Of a DNA stretch of 42,916 bases, positions 23,676-32,111 are shown piece by piece. The position numbers and the translations under genes are program-made. The DNA is from an uncultured Oscillospiraceae bacterium. Lineage in GTDB: Bacteria > Bacillota > Clostridia > Oscillospirales > Ruminococcaceae. Each line of letters starts with the position of its first letter. Position 1 is the stretch's first letter. Below the pieces are notes generated by a model that was given only the letters and a program-made list of their open reading frames with translations, was not told the origin of the DNA and made no database searches. The stretch spans positions 1-42,916 of the forward strand of contig CAJUMS010000018.1 of assembly GCA_910587465.1 (NCBI GenBank). Direction: 5' to 3'.

Positions 23676-23758
23676 TAAGCAAATAGTTTTTGGGTATTAT
23701 TTTCCTCGGCAATGTACTGATAAGCAAAATCAGCTTACAAACTTTCCGCAGTTTCAAT

Positions 23759-26695
23759 CTACGGATTGTTGATTTTTGTTTCGTCTGCCGCCGAGGCGAG
23801 GTCTTTTGTCCAAAGCTCCTCAAACTCCTTGATCGGCATGGGTTTAGCAAAGAAGTAGCCCTGCACCATATGACACTTGATATCTTGTAAGAAATCAACC
23901 TGCTCGACGGTTTCTACGCCCTCGGAGATTACCTGCATATCGAGGTTTTTGGCAAGATCGACTACCGTAGAAATGACTGCGCGCCCTTTCTGGGAATTGA
24001 CGGTTCCGTTGAAGAATTCGCGATCTATCTTTACCACATCGGCGGGAATGTCCTTAAGCATATTAAGTGAGGAATAACCCGATCCGAAGTCGTCTATCGA
24101 CAGTTTGAAACCGATATCGTGGAGCTTCTGCATTATCTTCAGCATCAGATCCGCGTTTTCGGTGAACACGCTCTCGGTAAGCTCCAGCTCTATGTACTCA
24201 TACGGTATACCGTACTTGTCAACGATCTCGCGCAGGCGCCAAATGTAATCGTCGTTGTTGAGGTGCATACGCGATTGATTTACGGAGATGACCACCGGAG
24301 TAATCCCCTTGTCTATCCATCGCCGCATAGCCTTGCAAACCTCCTCGAGAATGAAGAAGTCCAGCTCCACAACAAAGCCGTTTTTCTCGGAGATCGGGAT
24401 AAACTGATCGGGGAACACAAATCCGAACTCCTTGCTGTTCCAGCGGATAAGCGCCTCGCCGCCCTCTATATGCCGCGAATTCGTACCGTATTTCGGCTGA
24501 ATGTAGCACATAAACTCGTGCTCCTTAAGCGCTGTCGGCATAACGTTTTCGAAGTCCTTTTCGCGCAGGGCGTTGTCGTGCATTTTTCCGTCATAGAACG
24601 CTATCGCGTTGCTGTGTCTGCCCTTTATCGTCTTTTTCGCGATGTTGCAGCGATCAATAGCAACGTTGAAATCCACCATATCGTATCTGTCCACGCACTG
24701 TCCGAGCCTGCACACGCCCGCGCTGAACAGAACGGGGTAGGAAACGAACAGCGAGTTGCGACGGTCGAATTCCGCAAAAATGTTGTTGAGCCTGTTTTCA
24801 AGATCGCTGTCGGAGCCGTTCTTCACCGTGCATGCAAAGTTGTCGTCCGAGATACGCGCATAAATCTCGTAAGGCTCAAGGTGGTCGCTTATGGTCTTGT
24901 ACAGTCTTTCCAGCATACGGTTTCCCTCTTCGTAGCCGAGACGGTCATTGATAAACTTGAATTTATCGATATCAAAAACGATTACTGCCCAGTTATCGGG
25001 ATTGGACTTGCGCACGACCTTCTCCGAATCAATAAAGTACCTGCGCTTGGTGCGCCCTCCAGTGAGTGTATCAATTTCGGCAAGGCGGCGGCTCTTGATC
25101 GTTGTAAGCACGACAAACAGTGCCAGCAAACCTCCAAGCACAGCAAATCCCGCGAGTATGATCCAGACATACGGGTCACGCACCTCAGTAACCGCGCCCT
25201 GTGAGTTGATGATGTTGTAAATGTCGGCAATAGATTCGTTGCCGTTGATCTGCGCAATAGCTTTTTCCAGTATACTTCTCAGCTCGCTTGAGCGGCGGGA
25301 TACCGCAAAGCATTCTGAGTGGAAGATCGGCAGGATGTCATGTATCATAAGATCTTCATGCTGTGTGGATTTCAAATAAAGCGCGTTCCGGCAGTCCATA
25401 CACACAAAGCTTTCGTGACCGCTCATCACCATTTCGCACGCGATAGTACTCGTAGAATAGCGGGAAACATTCGACTGCGGACGGAAGCGCTCAAGATACT
25501 TTATTATTTCGCTGTCTCCGTTAGCGGTAGCAATCTCCGCCGTATCGGACATAGATGCGTCCGCCCTGCCCGCAAGCACTATTGGCGAGCGGGTAACGGG
25601 TGCGGAAACGAAATACCCTGAATATCCCTTTACGCCGGTTGTCGGTATTCCGCCATAGATAACGTCTATCTCCTCCGACGCCATGGCGTTCATACATTCA
25701 GACAGCGAATTATACGGAATTATCTTGATCTTAAGCCCCGTATTAGATGAGATCTGATCCATTATCGATCCTACTACTCCCGTCAGTCTTTCCGTCGAAT
25801 AGTCGTAGGTCTCGGCAATATCCGCGTTGAGATTATAGCCCATTACTATCTCGCTATGGGACGCGAGATATATCCGTTCCGCGGCAGAATACGCATACCT
25901 TTGCGAGCTGTAATTGGATATGTTTTTCTGGTACGTATCGCCCGGGAACGAAGGATAGCTCAGAAACAGTTCCGACATTCCGTCGGTGATATTTGATGAT
26001 AATTCGGTGTCCTCCGCTCTTATGACAAAATAGCATGCCGACGTTCCAAACTGATAAACTATCGTCTCGTTCTCCCACGGACGGAAACAATTTTTCGCCA
26101 CCGCGTCCAGCTTGCCCGAAATGAGGTCTGCTTTCATCATATTCTCGGTGTTGTATTTTATGAATTCCGCGTCTTCCAGGTCGCTGCATACAAATTTCTC
26201 ATCCCTGAAAAAATCGCCCTCGTCCTCAAAGAGATAGCCTATCTTCATATGACTTATCTCGCTTGCGTCGCCGAAGTTTACGTCTTTTTTCGCGCCGTTA
26301 TTGTAGACATAAACGGCATTGAATTTGGTGATCATTGAAAAGCCCGCAACAGCAAGAGTATCATCGCCGTACAGCCCAAGCTCCTCCTCATTTACGCAGG
26401 GTATTACGTCTATCGTGCCGTCGCGGAGCATTGCGAACAGCTCCTCGGGTGATCCGTCTTTATATGTAAAGCGGTTGAGCGTATATTTCGATATCTGGTC
26501 AAGATAATCGCAGGCAAGTCCTGAAGTTCCCGAATTTGTCTTTGTAACGCCGAATTTGGCATTCGCGCCGACAACATATGTTTTTGTTGCTCTTGAATAT
26601 GCCGAAGCTGTAATACTAGGCGAAAAATCCGTCAACAAAACAAAAAGCGCCATAAGGAGCGCCGCCGTCCGCCTGAAAGTACGCAGCCCTGTCAT
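23759..26695 (-). CDS. Double SBP-TM-GGDEF-EAL membrane receptor
   Basis: A 978-residue membrane sensor. It has a signal peptide (1-32), two amino-acid-type periplasmic binding domains in series (about 38-265 and 275-495), a TM helix (509-532), GGDEF (540-705) and EAL (710-965). The GGDEF motif reads SDDNF (616-620), so cyclase activity is unlikely. The EAL domain keeps EALIRW (747-752), ELELTES, IDDFGSGYSS, VKID and SEGVET, so it should hydrolyse c-di-GMP in response to an extracellular ligand, probably an amino acid or similar small solute. The start is the ATG at 26693-26695 after GGGGAGGGG; a longer frame would begin in the leader. One gene per transcript, with its own promoter and terminator. 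Confidence 0.93.
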   Translation of the reverse strand: MTGLRTFRRTAALLMALFVLLTDFSPSITASAYSRATKTYVVGANAKFGVTKTNSGTSGLACDYLDQISKYTLNRFTYKDGSPEELFAMLRDGTIDVIPCVNEEELGLYGDDTLAVAGFSMITKFNAVYVYNNGAKKDVNFGDASEISHMKIGYLFEDEGDFFRDEKFVCSDLEDAEFIKYNTENMMKADLISGKLDAVAKNCFRPWENETIVYQFGTSACYFVIRAEDTELSSNITDGMSELFLSYPSFPGDTYQKNISNYSSQRYAYSAAERIYLASHSEIVMGYNLNADIAETYDYSTERLTGVVGSIMDQISSNTGLKIKIIPYNSLSECMNAMASEEIDVIYGGIPTTGVKGYSGYFVSAPVTRSPIVLAGRADASMSDTAEIATANGDSEIIKYLERFRPQSNVSRYSTSTIACEMVMSGHESFVCMDCRNALYLKSTQHEDLMIHDILPIFHSECFAVSRRSSELRSILEKAIAQINGNESIADIYNIINSQGAVTEVRDPYVWIILAGFAVLGGLLALFVVLTTIKSRRLAEIDTLTGGRTKRRYFIDSEKVVRKSNPDNWAVIVFDIDKFKFINDRLGYEEGNRMLERLYKTISDHLEPYEIYARISDDNFACTVKNGSDSDLENRLNNIFAEFDRRNSLFVSYPVLFSAGVCRLGQCVDRYDMVDFNVAIDRCNIAKKTIKGRHSNAIAFYDGKMHDNALREKDFENVMPTALKEHEFMCYIQPKYGTNSRHIEGGEALIRWNSKEFGFVFPDQFIPISEKNGFVVELDFFILEEVCKAMRRWIDKGITPVVISVNQSRMHLNNDDYIWRLREIVDKYGIPYEYIELELTESVFTENADLMLKIMQKLHDIGFKLSIDDFGSGYSSLNMLKDIPADVVKIDREFFNGTVNSQKGRAVISTVVDLAKNLDMQVISEGVETVEQVDFLQDIKCHMVQGYFFAKPMPIKEFEELWTKDLASAADETKINNP

Positions 26696-26809
26696 TAAAA
26701 CCCCTCCCCAAAGGTACCTTAAGAAAGCAAAAAAATAAAACCTAAGGTAACACTGTCGGAACCTCACGCGATTGCTGCCTTACATTTGTTTTTAACTATC
26801 CTTGTATCC

Positions 26810-26865
26810 TTAAAAGTGATTTATTTCACTTTTAATATTATAGCAGTTTATGAAATAATTTTCAA
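26810..26865 (-). promoter_or_regulatory. Promoter and start-site palindrome of the SBP-GGDEF-EAL gene
   Basis: TTGAAA at 26860-26865, a 17-nt spacer, TATAAT at 26837-26842. Immediately downstream, covering the likely transcription start, is a perfect 10-bp inverted repeat TTAAAAGTGA/TCACTTTTAA (26810-26819, 26826-26835), a good operator or 5' hairpin candidate. The 115-nt leader also carries AAGGTA-type words at 26711-26720 and 26744-26749. Confidence 0.75.
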
Positions 26866-26934
26866 GCTGTTAGTGTAATTTTTTCAGTTCTGCAATAAAA
26901 CATTTTAGTTTTTTATACACTTTGCACAAAATTA

Positions 26935-26994
26935 TTGACAAATTGCCGACAATATGGTATAATAATCTTGCACATAGTACCTTTTAATAAGGTA
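26935..26994 (+). promoter_or_regulatory. Promoter and possible operator of the GH13 gene
   Basis: TTGACA at 26935-26940, a 17-nt spacer and TATAAT at 26958-26963, full consensus. Just after the start site is TACCTT-TTAAT-AAGGTA (26978-26994), a perfect inverted repeat that could be an operator. The same AAGGTA/TACCTT word recurs in the leader of the divergent gene. Confidence 0.8.
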
Positions 26995-27025
26995 TAAAAG
27001 TAAAAGAGGAAAAAGAGGTAATATT

Positions 27026-28348
27026 ATGAAATGGTATGAAAGCGCGGTATTTTATCACATCTATCCCGTCGGATATTTCGGCTGTCCCCGTCAGAACGAT
27101 CAGACGAGTGAACCTACGCACAAGCTCTTGAAGCTCATTGACGATATCCCGCATATCAAGGAGCTCGGCTGTAACGCTATCTATTTTGGTCCCGTATTTG
27201 AGAGCGTAGCGCATGGTTACGACACCATCGATTACAAGACTATCGACCGCCGTCTCGGCACGAATGAGGACTTCAAGAAGGTCTGCGACGCGCTGCACGA
27301 GAACGGTATCAAGGTAGTTCTTGACGGTGTGTTTAATCACGTCGGACGCGACTTCACCGAGTTCCGCGACGTTCGCGAGCACAAGCTCGGCAGTGGCAAA
27401 AAGGACTGGTTCCACGTTCGCGAGGGCAACTCATGCTACAACGACGGTTTCTACTACGAGGGCTGGGAGGGTCACTACGAGCTTGTAAAGCTGAATCTGT
27501 TCAATCCCGACGTAAAGCAGTATATCAAGGACGTTATCGCGGGCTGGAAAGAGGAATTCGGCATCGACGGTCTGCGTCTTGACGTTGCGTACTGTCTTGA
27601 TCAGAACTTCCTGCGCGAGCTTCGCGGTCACTGCAAGTGGCTCAGCGAGGACTTTTTCCTGCTCGGCGAAACCCTCCACGGCGATTACAATATGTGGATG
27701 AACGATCAGATGCTCGACAGCGTTACCAATTACGAGTGCTATAAGGGATTGTTCTCCAGCTTCAACGATATGAATATGTTCGAGATAGCGCACTCGATAA
27801 ACCGCCAGTTCGGCAGCGAAAACTGGTGTCTGTACCGCGGAAAGCACCTGTATACGTTTGTCGATAACCACGACGTAACTCGTGTCGCAACCATACTCAA
27901 GACCAAGGAGCACCTGCCGCTTATCTACACTCTGATGTTTATGATGCCGGGTATACCGTCCGTTTACTACGGCAGCGAGTTCGGTATTGAGGGCGACAAG
28001 CGCGGCGGCGGTGACGACGCGCTCCGTCCCGAGTTCGACCTTGAGAAGATGAAGTCAGAGGGTCACCGCGACCTCTCCGAGCACATCAAGGCGCTTGCCG
28101 GGATACAGAAGAACCACCCCGCGGCAGCCGAGGGCGACTACAAGCAGGTACAGCTCACCAATCGTCAGTACGCGTTCTCGCGCACGGGCGGCGGAGAAAC
28201 CTTGCTCACCGTTATCAACGCGGACGGCGCGCCGTTTACGTTCAACCTGAATATGGGCGGAGAAGCCGAAAATCTTCTTACGGGCGAAAAGCAGGAGCTA
28301 GGCGGACTTACACTGCCTGCGTTTACAAGCGCGGTATTTAAAATATAA
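27026..28348 (+). CDS. GH13 alpha-amylase-family enzyme, intracellular
   Basis: A 440-residue cytoplasmic GH13 glycosidase. It starts directly with the barrel (VFYHIYPVGYFGCP, 8-21) and lacks the N-terminal domain of many cyclomaltodextrinases. Catalytic residues: nucleophile D186 in GLRLDVAY, acid/base E215 in FLLGETLHG, and D283 in FVDNHDVTR. KVVLDGVFNHVGRDF is conserved region I. IPSVYYGSEFGIEG and a short C-terminal beta domain follow. A maltodextrin- or neopullulanase-type hydrolase acting on imported oligosaccharides is likely; the exact specificity cannot be read. AAGAGG precedes the ATG and a consensus promoter lies upstream. Confidence 0.93.
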   Translation: MKWYESAVFYHIYPVGYFGCPRQNDQTSEPTHKLLKLIDDIPHIKELGCNAIYFGPVFESVAHGYDTIDYKTIDRRLGTNEDFKKVCDALHENGIKVVLDGVFNHVGRDFTEFRDVREHKLGSGKKDWFHVREGNSCYNDGFYYEGWEGHYELVKLNLFNPDVKQYIKDVIAGWKEEFGIDGLRLDVAYCLDQNFLRELRGHCKWLSEDFFLLGETLHGDYNMWMNDQMLDSVTNYECYKGLFSSFNDMNMFEIAHSINRQFGSENWCLYRGKHLYTFVDNHDVTRVATILKTKEHLPLIYTLMFMMPGIPSVYYGSEFGIEGDKRGGGDDALRPEFDLEKMKSEGHRDLSEHIKALAGIQKNHPAAAEGDYKQVQLTNRQYAFSRTGGGETLLTVINADGAPFTFNLNMGGEAENLLTGEKQELGGLTLPAFTSAVFKI

Positions 28349-28363
28349 GACGGGGTGATTTTT

Positions 28364-28696
28364 ATGTATTTTTATTGTTTGGACATTAAGCTGCAAAATA
28401 AACTCCTTAGTGGAGCGATTGCTACTTTGAGGTTTAAGATTATATTTAACTGTGCGGTTAAAATGTACAATGCTTTTTTTGGGCAGAAAAATGTTAGGAC
28501 GAAAAACAGAAAGTTTATCGTTTGTTATAGGTTTAACAAAAAAACGATAACTATATGCTTGTTGACACAGCACCCAATTCCCAATCTAAACAGAGCAGGC
28601 AACTGTTTGCGGCAATTGACTGTATTTATGGGATATTTAGGCGGCTGGGATTATCTTACCGCGTCCAGCCCCGGAAAATTATTTAGAAGAGCTTAA
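28364..28696 (+). CDS. Doubtful 110-codon reading frame
   Basis: Begins at an ATG five nt behind a good GGGGTGA site, 15 nt after the GH13 gene, and runs 110 codons. The translation (MYFYCLDIKLQNKLL...) is rich in Lys, Ile and Phe, resembles no family and has an unbalanced composition, so the frame may be chance. The 389-nt gap between 28349 and 28737 holds no other gene that I can see, and no strong terminator; TTGACA at about 28562 lacks a good -10. Confidence 0.25.
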   Translation: MYFYCLDIKLQNKLLSGAIATLRFKIIFNCAVKMYNAFFGQKNVRTKNRKFIVCYRFNKKTITICLLTQHPIPNLNRAGNCLRQLTVFMGYLGGWDYLTASSPGKLFRRA

Positions 28697-28737
28697 ACAC
28701 GGTACGGTATACCAAAGAGTAATTACACGAGGTTTCT

Positions 28738-29040
28738 ATGAATAAAACGACCGCAATGGTTCTGCATACCGTTGCGGTTAGGTTCTTGCGGAAACGCTTT
28801 GAACGGCGGTTCGGAGTTTCGGCAAAACGGTACATATTAACGGGCGTTCTGCCCGCCGCAGCAATCTGCGTGATCCTGCTCATAGCGGCAACCGTGCTTG
28901 CGTGTTTCGGTATCAACTGTCTTTGGCTGTGGATGATAGATATGATACCGAGCGAAGGGTTATTTCCGTTCTTTGCGTCGGGTTATTCAATATTTTTTCT
29001 GGCAGCGCAGTTTGTTATTCTCGCAAGGGAAATATGGTAA
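28738..29040 (+). CDS. Small two-TM membrane protein upstream of dprA
   Basis: A 100-residue protein: basic amphipathic N-terminus (VRFLRKRFERRFGVSAKR), a TM helix (VLPAAAICVILLIAATVLA), a short loop and a second hydrophobic segment (FFASGYSIFFLAAQFVIL). GAGG precedes the ATG. It ends 15 nt before dprA and is probably co-transcribed. No family recognised. Confidence 0.65.
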   Translation: MNKTTAMVLHTVAVRFLRKRFERRFGVSAKRYILTGVLPAAAICVILLIAATVLACFGINCLWLWMIDMIPSEGLFPFFASGYSIFFLAAQFVILAREIW

Positions 29041-29055
29041 AACGGAGGAATACAT

Positions 29056-30285
29056 ATGGCGAAAAGTCCCGTTGAGGTATGGTTGTGGCTGCTGCTCGTA
29101 ATGCAGCCGTACAACCCGAAAACCATTGAGATACTCGCACAGTGCGGCGGCGACGCAACTCTTGCCTCGCGAATGATACGCGACGGAGAATTCCCGTTTC
29201 TGAGCGATAAGGAGAAAAAGCGTGCCGAACAGGTACGTATGGGAACGATACGCCCTATCCTCGAGCAGTGCCGCGAAAACGATATCCGCATAGTTACTCT
29301 TGACGATGACGAATATCCCGAGCTGCTGCGGAATATTAAAAATCCTCCGATACTGCTGTTCGTCTGCGGAAGTCTTGAAGGACTCAACGAGCAGATAAGC
29401 ATTGCGGCGGTAGGCGCGAGGGACGTCTCGGAATACGGCAAAGCTGCCGCAGTGGGGATATGCGCTCCGCTCGCGAAAATGGGTATTGCTGTCGTGAGCG
29501 GTCTCGCCGTCGGCGCTGATACCGCGGCTCACCGTGCCGCGCTCGATGCGGGTGGGCGGACTGTCGGTGTGCTCGCCTGCGGAATGTTCGTGAACTATCC
29601 TGCCGAGAACGCGTCGCTGAAGCGCGAGATAGTTGCAAGCGGCGGCACGCTGATAAGCGAGCTGCTCCCGAGCACGCGGACGTTTGCGGCGTATTTTCAC
29701 CAAAGAAACCGCATTATCTCGGGTATCTGCTCGGGAACGCTCGTTATTGAGGCGGGCGAGAAAAGCGGTTCGCTGTTGACTGCGGCACACGCGCTTGACC
29801 AAGGTCGCGACGTGTTCTGCATACCTCCGCACGACATCTTCTCCAAGCGTTACGCGGGAGTAGTACCGCTGTTGCGCGATGGTGCCATACCCGTTTTCGG
29901 GTATACGGATATCGTTGAGCGGCTGCTTGCGGACTATTCGGGCAGAGCGCGTATAGAGCAAATGCTCGCCGAGCCGTTGGAGAGCGTTCCGCTTCGGGAC
30001 GAGCCTAGACCCGTAAAGAAAAACGCTTCCGCAAAAGCAGCGCCCAAGACGGAAACGAGGTCTACCGAAAAGACGAGAGCCGTGTCCGTCGAGGAGCTGC
30101 TGTCGTCGCTCGACCCGAACGAGGCGACCGTTCTAAAGCTGCTCGCCGAACGTTCTTCGGGAGTGGACGAGCTTATGGAGCGCAGTGGACTGGATTTCTC
30201 CGCGCTGTCCGAGGCGATAACAAATCTGGAGCTTTTCGGGTATATTGCCAGGGAAATGGACGGGGTGTATTCTTTTAGCGTGTAA
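29056..30285 (+). CDS. dprA: DNA-processing protein DprA
   Basis: A 409-residue DprA/Smf protein, which binds incoming single-stranded DNA and loads RecA during transformation. An N-terminal SAM-like helical part (1-80) is followed by a Rossmann-like core (about 85-295) with VGARDVSEYGK, VSGLAVGADTAAHRAAL, GVLACGM, YPAEN, FHQRNRIISG, GSLLTAAHALDQGRDVF and IPP. After a linker rich in Ala, Lys and Thr, residues 345-409 form the C-terminal winged-helix domain (VDELMERSGLDFSALSEAIT, then LELFGYI). GGAGG lies upstream of the ATG. No topA follows; a bidirectional hairpin ends the unit. Confidence 0.96.
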   Translation: MAKSPVEVWLWLLLVMQPYNPKTIEILAQCGGDATLASRMIRDGEFPFLSDKEKKRAEQVRMGTIRPILEQCRENDIRIVTLDDDEYPELLRNIKNPPILLFVCGSLEGLNEQISIAAVGARDVSEYGKAAAVGICAPLAKMGIAVVSGLAVGADTAAHRAALDAGGRTVGVLACGMFVNYPAENASLKREIVASGGTLISELLPSTRTFAAYFHQRNRIISGICSGTLVIEAGEKSGSLLTAAHALDQGRDVFCIPPHDIFSKRYAGVVPLLRDGAIPVFGYTDIVERLLADYSGRARIEQMLAEPLESVPLRDEPRPVKKNASAKAAPKTETRSTEKTRAVSVEELLSSLDPNEATVLKLLAERSSGVDELMERSGLDFSALSEAITNLELFGYIAREMDGVYSFSV

Positions 30286-30289
30286 ATAC

Positions 30290-30316
30290 CCACAAAAAAT
30301 CACTGTTTTTTTGTGG
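30290..30316. terminator. A/T-flanked hairpin after dprA
   Basis: A perfect ten-pair stem CCACAAAAAA/TTTTTTGTGG with a seven-base loop, placed 5 nt after the dprA stop. The stem's own U tract would serve on the plus strand. Few GC pairs make it a moderate terminator. Confidence 0.6.
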
Positions 30317-30326
30317 ATATTTCGTA

Positions 30327-30355
30327 TTGACTTCTAAATTAAAAAGGAATATAAT
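30327..30355 (+). promoter_or_regulatory. Promoter of the secreted-protein/membrane-protein pair
   Basis: TTGACT at 30327-30332, a 17-nt spacer and TATAAT at 30350-30355, about 70 nt before the ribosome site. Confidence 0.8.
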
Positions 30356-30426
30356 ATAATAAAATGAGTTTGAAGCGCACAGACTGCGGTTCGGGCATAA
30401 ATTAACTTAAATGAAAGGGAATTGTA

Positions 30427-31050
30427 ATTAAAAAGTTAGTTGCGGCTTGTGTGGCTGCGGTAATGACTATGTCTTTAGTAGTTGTTGTGGGCGCGGAAGA
30501 TGTTGAAGATAAGAGCGAATATACCGTTGAAACGAATTATGTTTCAGACGACGAGGATTTCGTATTGGTGTCTGAACAGTCATATGCTGACGAAAATGGG
30601 ATGGAATGCGTTTCAAGGATTTATGTAAAGGCTGATGAAATCAATATGTACGCAGCGCGCTCAACTCAAGGGAGTATGACCGTAAAGGCGGAAAATACGT
30701 TTACTGAAAGCGGTGCTGGTGTAAGTACAGATTGGGTTACTATATGGGTTAAAGGTACATTTACTTGGAATTCTCAAGCAGATACCGCTACCGTTTCCAA
30801 TGTAACTTCCGGATATACGCCAAATCCCGGAAGACTGTTTAAGGTTATATCTCATCCGGAGCCTGTTCACTACGATAATCAAGGTGCCACTTTTTTATTC
30901 GGGAAAAGGTATGCCTGCATTGAAAGAAAGATAACAATGACAAATGGCGACGAACGGGTTAGTAAAAAGACTTTTACCCTGTGGCTAGATGTAGATGTAA
31001 CAGGTGATATTCATGCCAAGCCCGGAACCGCAGATATTACTGTTAATTGA
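30427..31050 (+). CDS. Secreted protein with a predicted ATT start codon
   Basis: A secreted protein of about 207 residues. The frame begins at ATT (30427-30429), five nt behind AAAGGGAA, and gives a textbook signal peptide: (M)KKLVAACVAAVMTMSLVVVV-GAE, cleaved near 24-26. Starting at the GTG (30451) or ATG (30463) inside would lose the lysines and has no ribosome site. The mature part is polar and beta-rich (TEGTFTWNSQ-like WVKGTFTWNSQADTATVSNV, FTLWLDVDVTGD) with two cysteines. No family is recognised. It lies 22 nt before a four-TM protein gene, so the two probably act together. ATT could be a real weak start (compare infC) or a mutation that silences the gene. Confidence 0.7.
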   Translation: MKKLVAACVAAVMTMSLVVVVGAEDVEDKSEYTVETNYVSDDEDFVLVSEQSYADENGMECVSRIYVKADEINMYAARSTQGSMTVKAENTFTESGAGVSTDWVTIWVKGTFTWNSQADTATVSNVTSGYTPNPGRLFKVISHPEPVHYDNQGATFLFGKRYACIERKITMTNGDERVSKKTFTLWLDVDVTGDIHAKPGTADITVN

Positions 31051-31072
31051 CCTTTTATAGGAGGGATATAAT

Positions 31073-31582
31073 ATGTTAAGTAAAAAAATAATTTCCTTTG
31101 GCAATGCAATTGAACCGAAGGAAAAACAGATTATCGCTTTTGGGGGAAATTTTTTGGGTAATAGAACTGTCAAGGTCATTGCAAGCGGAGTGATCGCGGC
31201 GATATTCATCGTTCTGGGGACTAATTATGTCGTGCATAATTTCGGCTATAACTATATGCCCAAGGCTTGGTATTATATTTTAGGCGCGTTTATCTTTTTC
31301 ATAATGCTTATCGGAATTGGTGAGTTTTTTACCAATATCCGAAAGCCCATGTTCAAAAAATATGTTATTGCGGATATAGCGGCGCTTGTGTTGCTTGTTC
31401 CTCCGGTGACCGTTATGGATATTTTTTGTGCTGTCGATCTTGCGTTGATTTATGATTATGGACAATTTCCGTCAATGTTCCTGCGCGGTATAGCATTCAA
31501 TCTGTTATGGTTCGGGATTCCATCCGTGTTTTCAATCGTGTTTGGCCGGTTAGCTTTACATGGAAAAAAGGTTGAACAATAA
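31073..31582 (+). CDS. Four-TM membrane protein paired with the secreted protein
   Basis: A 169-residue integral membrane protein. A cytoplasmic N-terminus (about 1-30) precedes TM helices at roughly 34-54 (VIASGVIAAIFIVLGTNYVV), 66-86, 97-120 (VIADIAALVLLVPPVTVM) and 138-158. The tail LHGKKVEQ is basic. GGAGGGATA precedes the ATG. No family recognised; the pairing with an upstream secreted protein suggests export, anchoring or immunity, which is a guess. Confidence 0.75.
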   Translation: MLSKKIISFGNAIEPKEKQIIAFGGNFLGNRTVKVIASGVIAAIFIVLGTNYVVHNFGYNYMPKAWYYILGAFIFFIMLIGIGEFFTNIRKPMFKKYVIADIAALVLLVPPVTVMDIFCAVDLALIYDYGQFPSMFLRGIAFNLLWFGIPSVFSIVFGRLALHGKKVEQ

Positions 31583-31615
31583 TAATTTGTGTCTCGTTTA
31601 AGAAGTGTGTAATAT

Positions 31616-31657
31616 AAAAAATCGGCGTCGAGTTAATGCTCGACGCCGATTTTTTTG
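31616..31657. terminator. Strong bidirectional terminator
   Basis: A perfect twelve-pair stem (31621-31632 with 31639-31650) flanked by A5 and T7, between the convergent membrane-protein gene and atpC. It would end both transcripts. Confidence 0.92.
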
Positions 31658-31683
31658 AGACGAACTTTGGTCCGCCCTGGGAG

Positions 31684-32085
31684 TTATTTGAAATTCGAGG
31701 TATCAATTCGGTTAAGCGCACGCTTGAGCTTTGCGTCGGCGAGCAGCAGCTCCTTGTCGCTCTTTGCCGCCTTTATGCGCTCCTCGGCAGCCGCCTTGGC
31801 GGCGTTTGCGCGCTCTACGTCGATTTCGTCCGACCATTCGCAGGTCTGCACTAAAATCGTCGTAATTTCCTTTGACACCTTTATAATTCCGCCCGATGTT
31901 GCCGCGCGGCGGAACTCGCCGTTCTGCATGATCCGCATTTGACCTATTCCCAGCGCCGCGCAGTACGGTTCGTGTCCTTTCAGTATGCCGACATCGCCGA
32001 CTGTTGTGCGGACAATGACCTGCTCGGCCTCGCCGTCAAAAACGGTTTTCTCCGGCGTGATTATTTGTAACTTAAACGGCGTCAT
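31684..32085 (-). CDS. atpC: ATP synthase epsilon subunit
   Basis: A 133-residue F1 epsilon subunit, part of the central stalk and a regulator of ATPase activity. The N-terminal beta sandwich begins FKLQIITPEKTVFDGEAEQV, followed by VGDVGILKGHEP. The C-terminal two-helix hairpin begins ERANAAKAAAEERIKAAKSD. AAAGGATA precedes the ATG. Last gene of the operon, ended by the bidirectional terminator. Confidence 0.96.
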   Translation of the reverse strand: MTPFKLQIITPEKTVFDGEAEQVIVRTTVGDVGILKGHEPYCAALGIGQMRIMQNGEFRRAATSGGIIKVSKEITTILVQTCEWSDEIDVERANAAKAAAEERIKAAKSDKELLLADAKLKRALNRIDTSNFK

Positions 32086-32111
32086 CTGAATATCCTTTCA
32101 TTGGGAATTTA

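Noticed and set aside
24119..25204. A 361-codon open frame opposite the SBP-GGDEF-EAL gene
   Set aside because: Antisense of a confidently identified coding region, with Arg/His/Val-rich shadow composition and no start signals.
26696..26842. A c-di-GMP (GEMM) riboswitch in the leader of the SBP-GGDEF-EAL gene
   Set aside because: The leader lacks the conserved GEMM core; the only structure is the AAGGTA-type repeats and the start-site palindrome.
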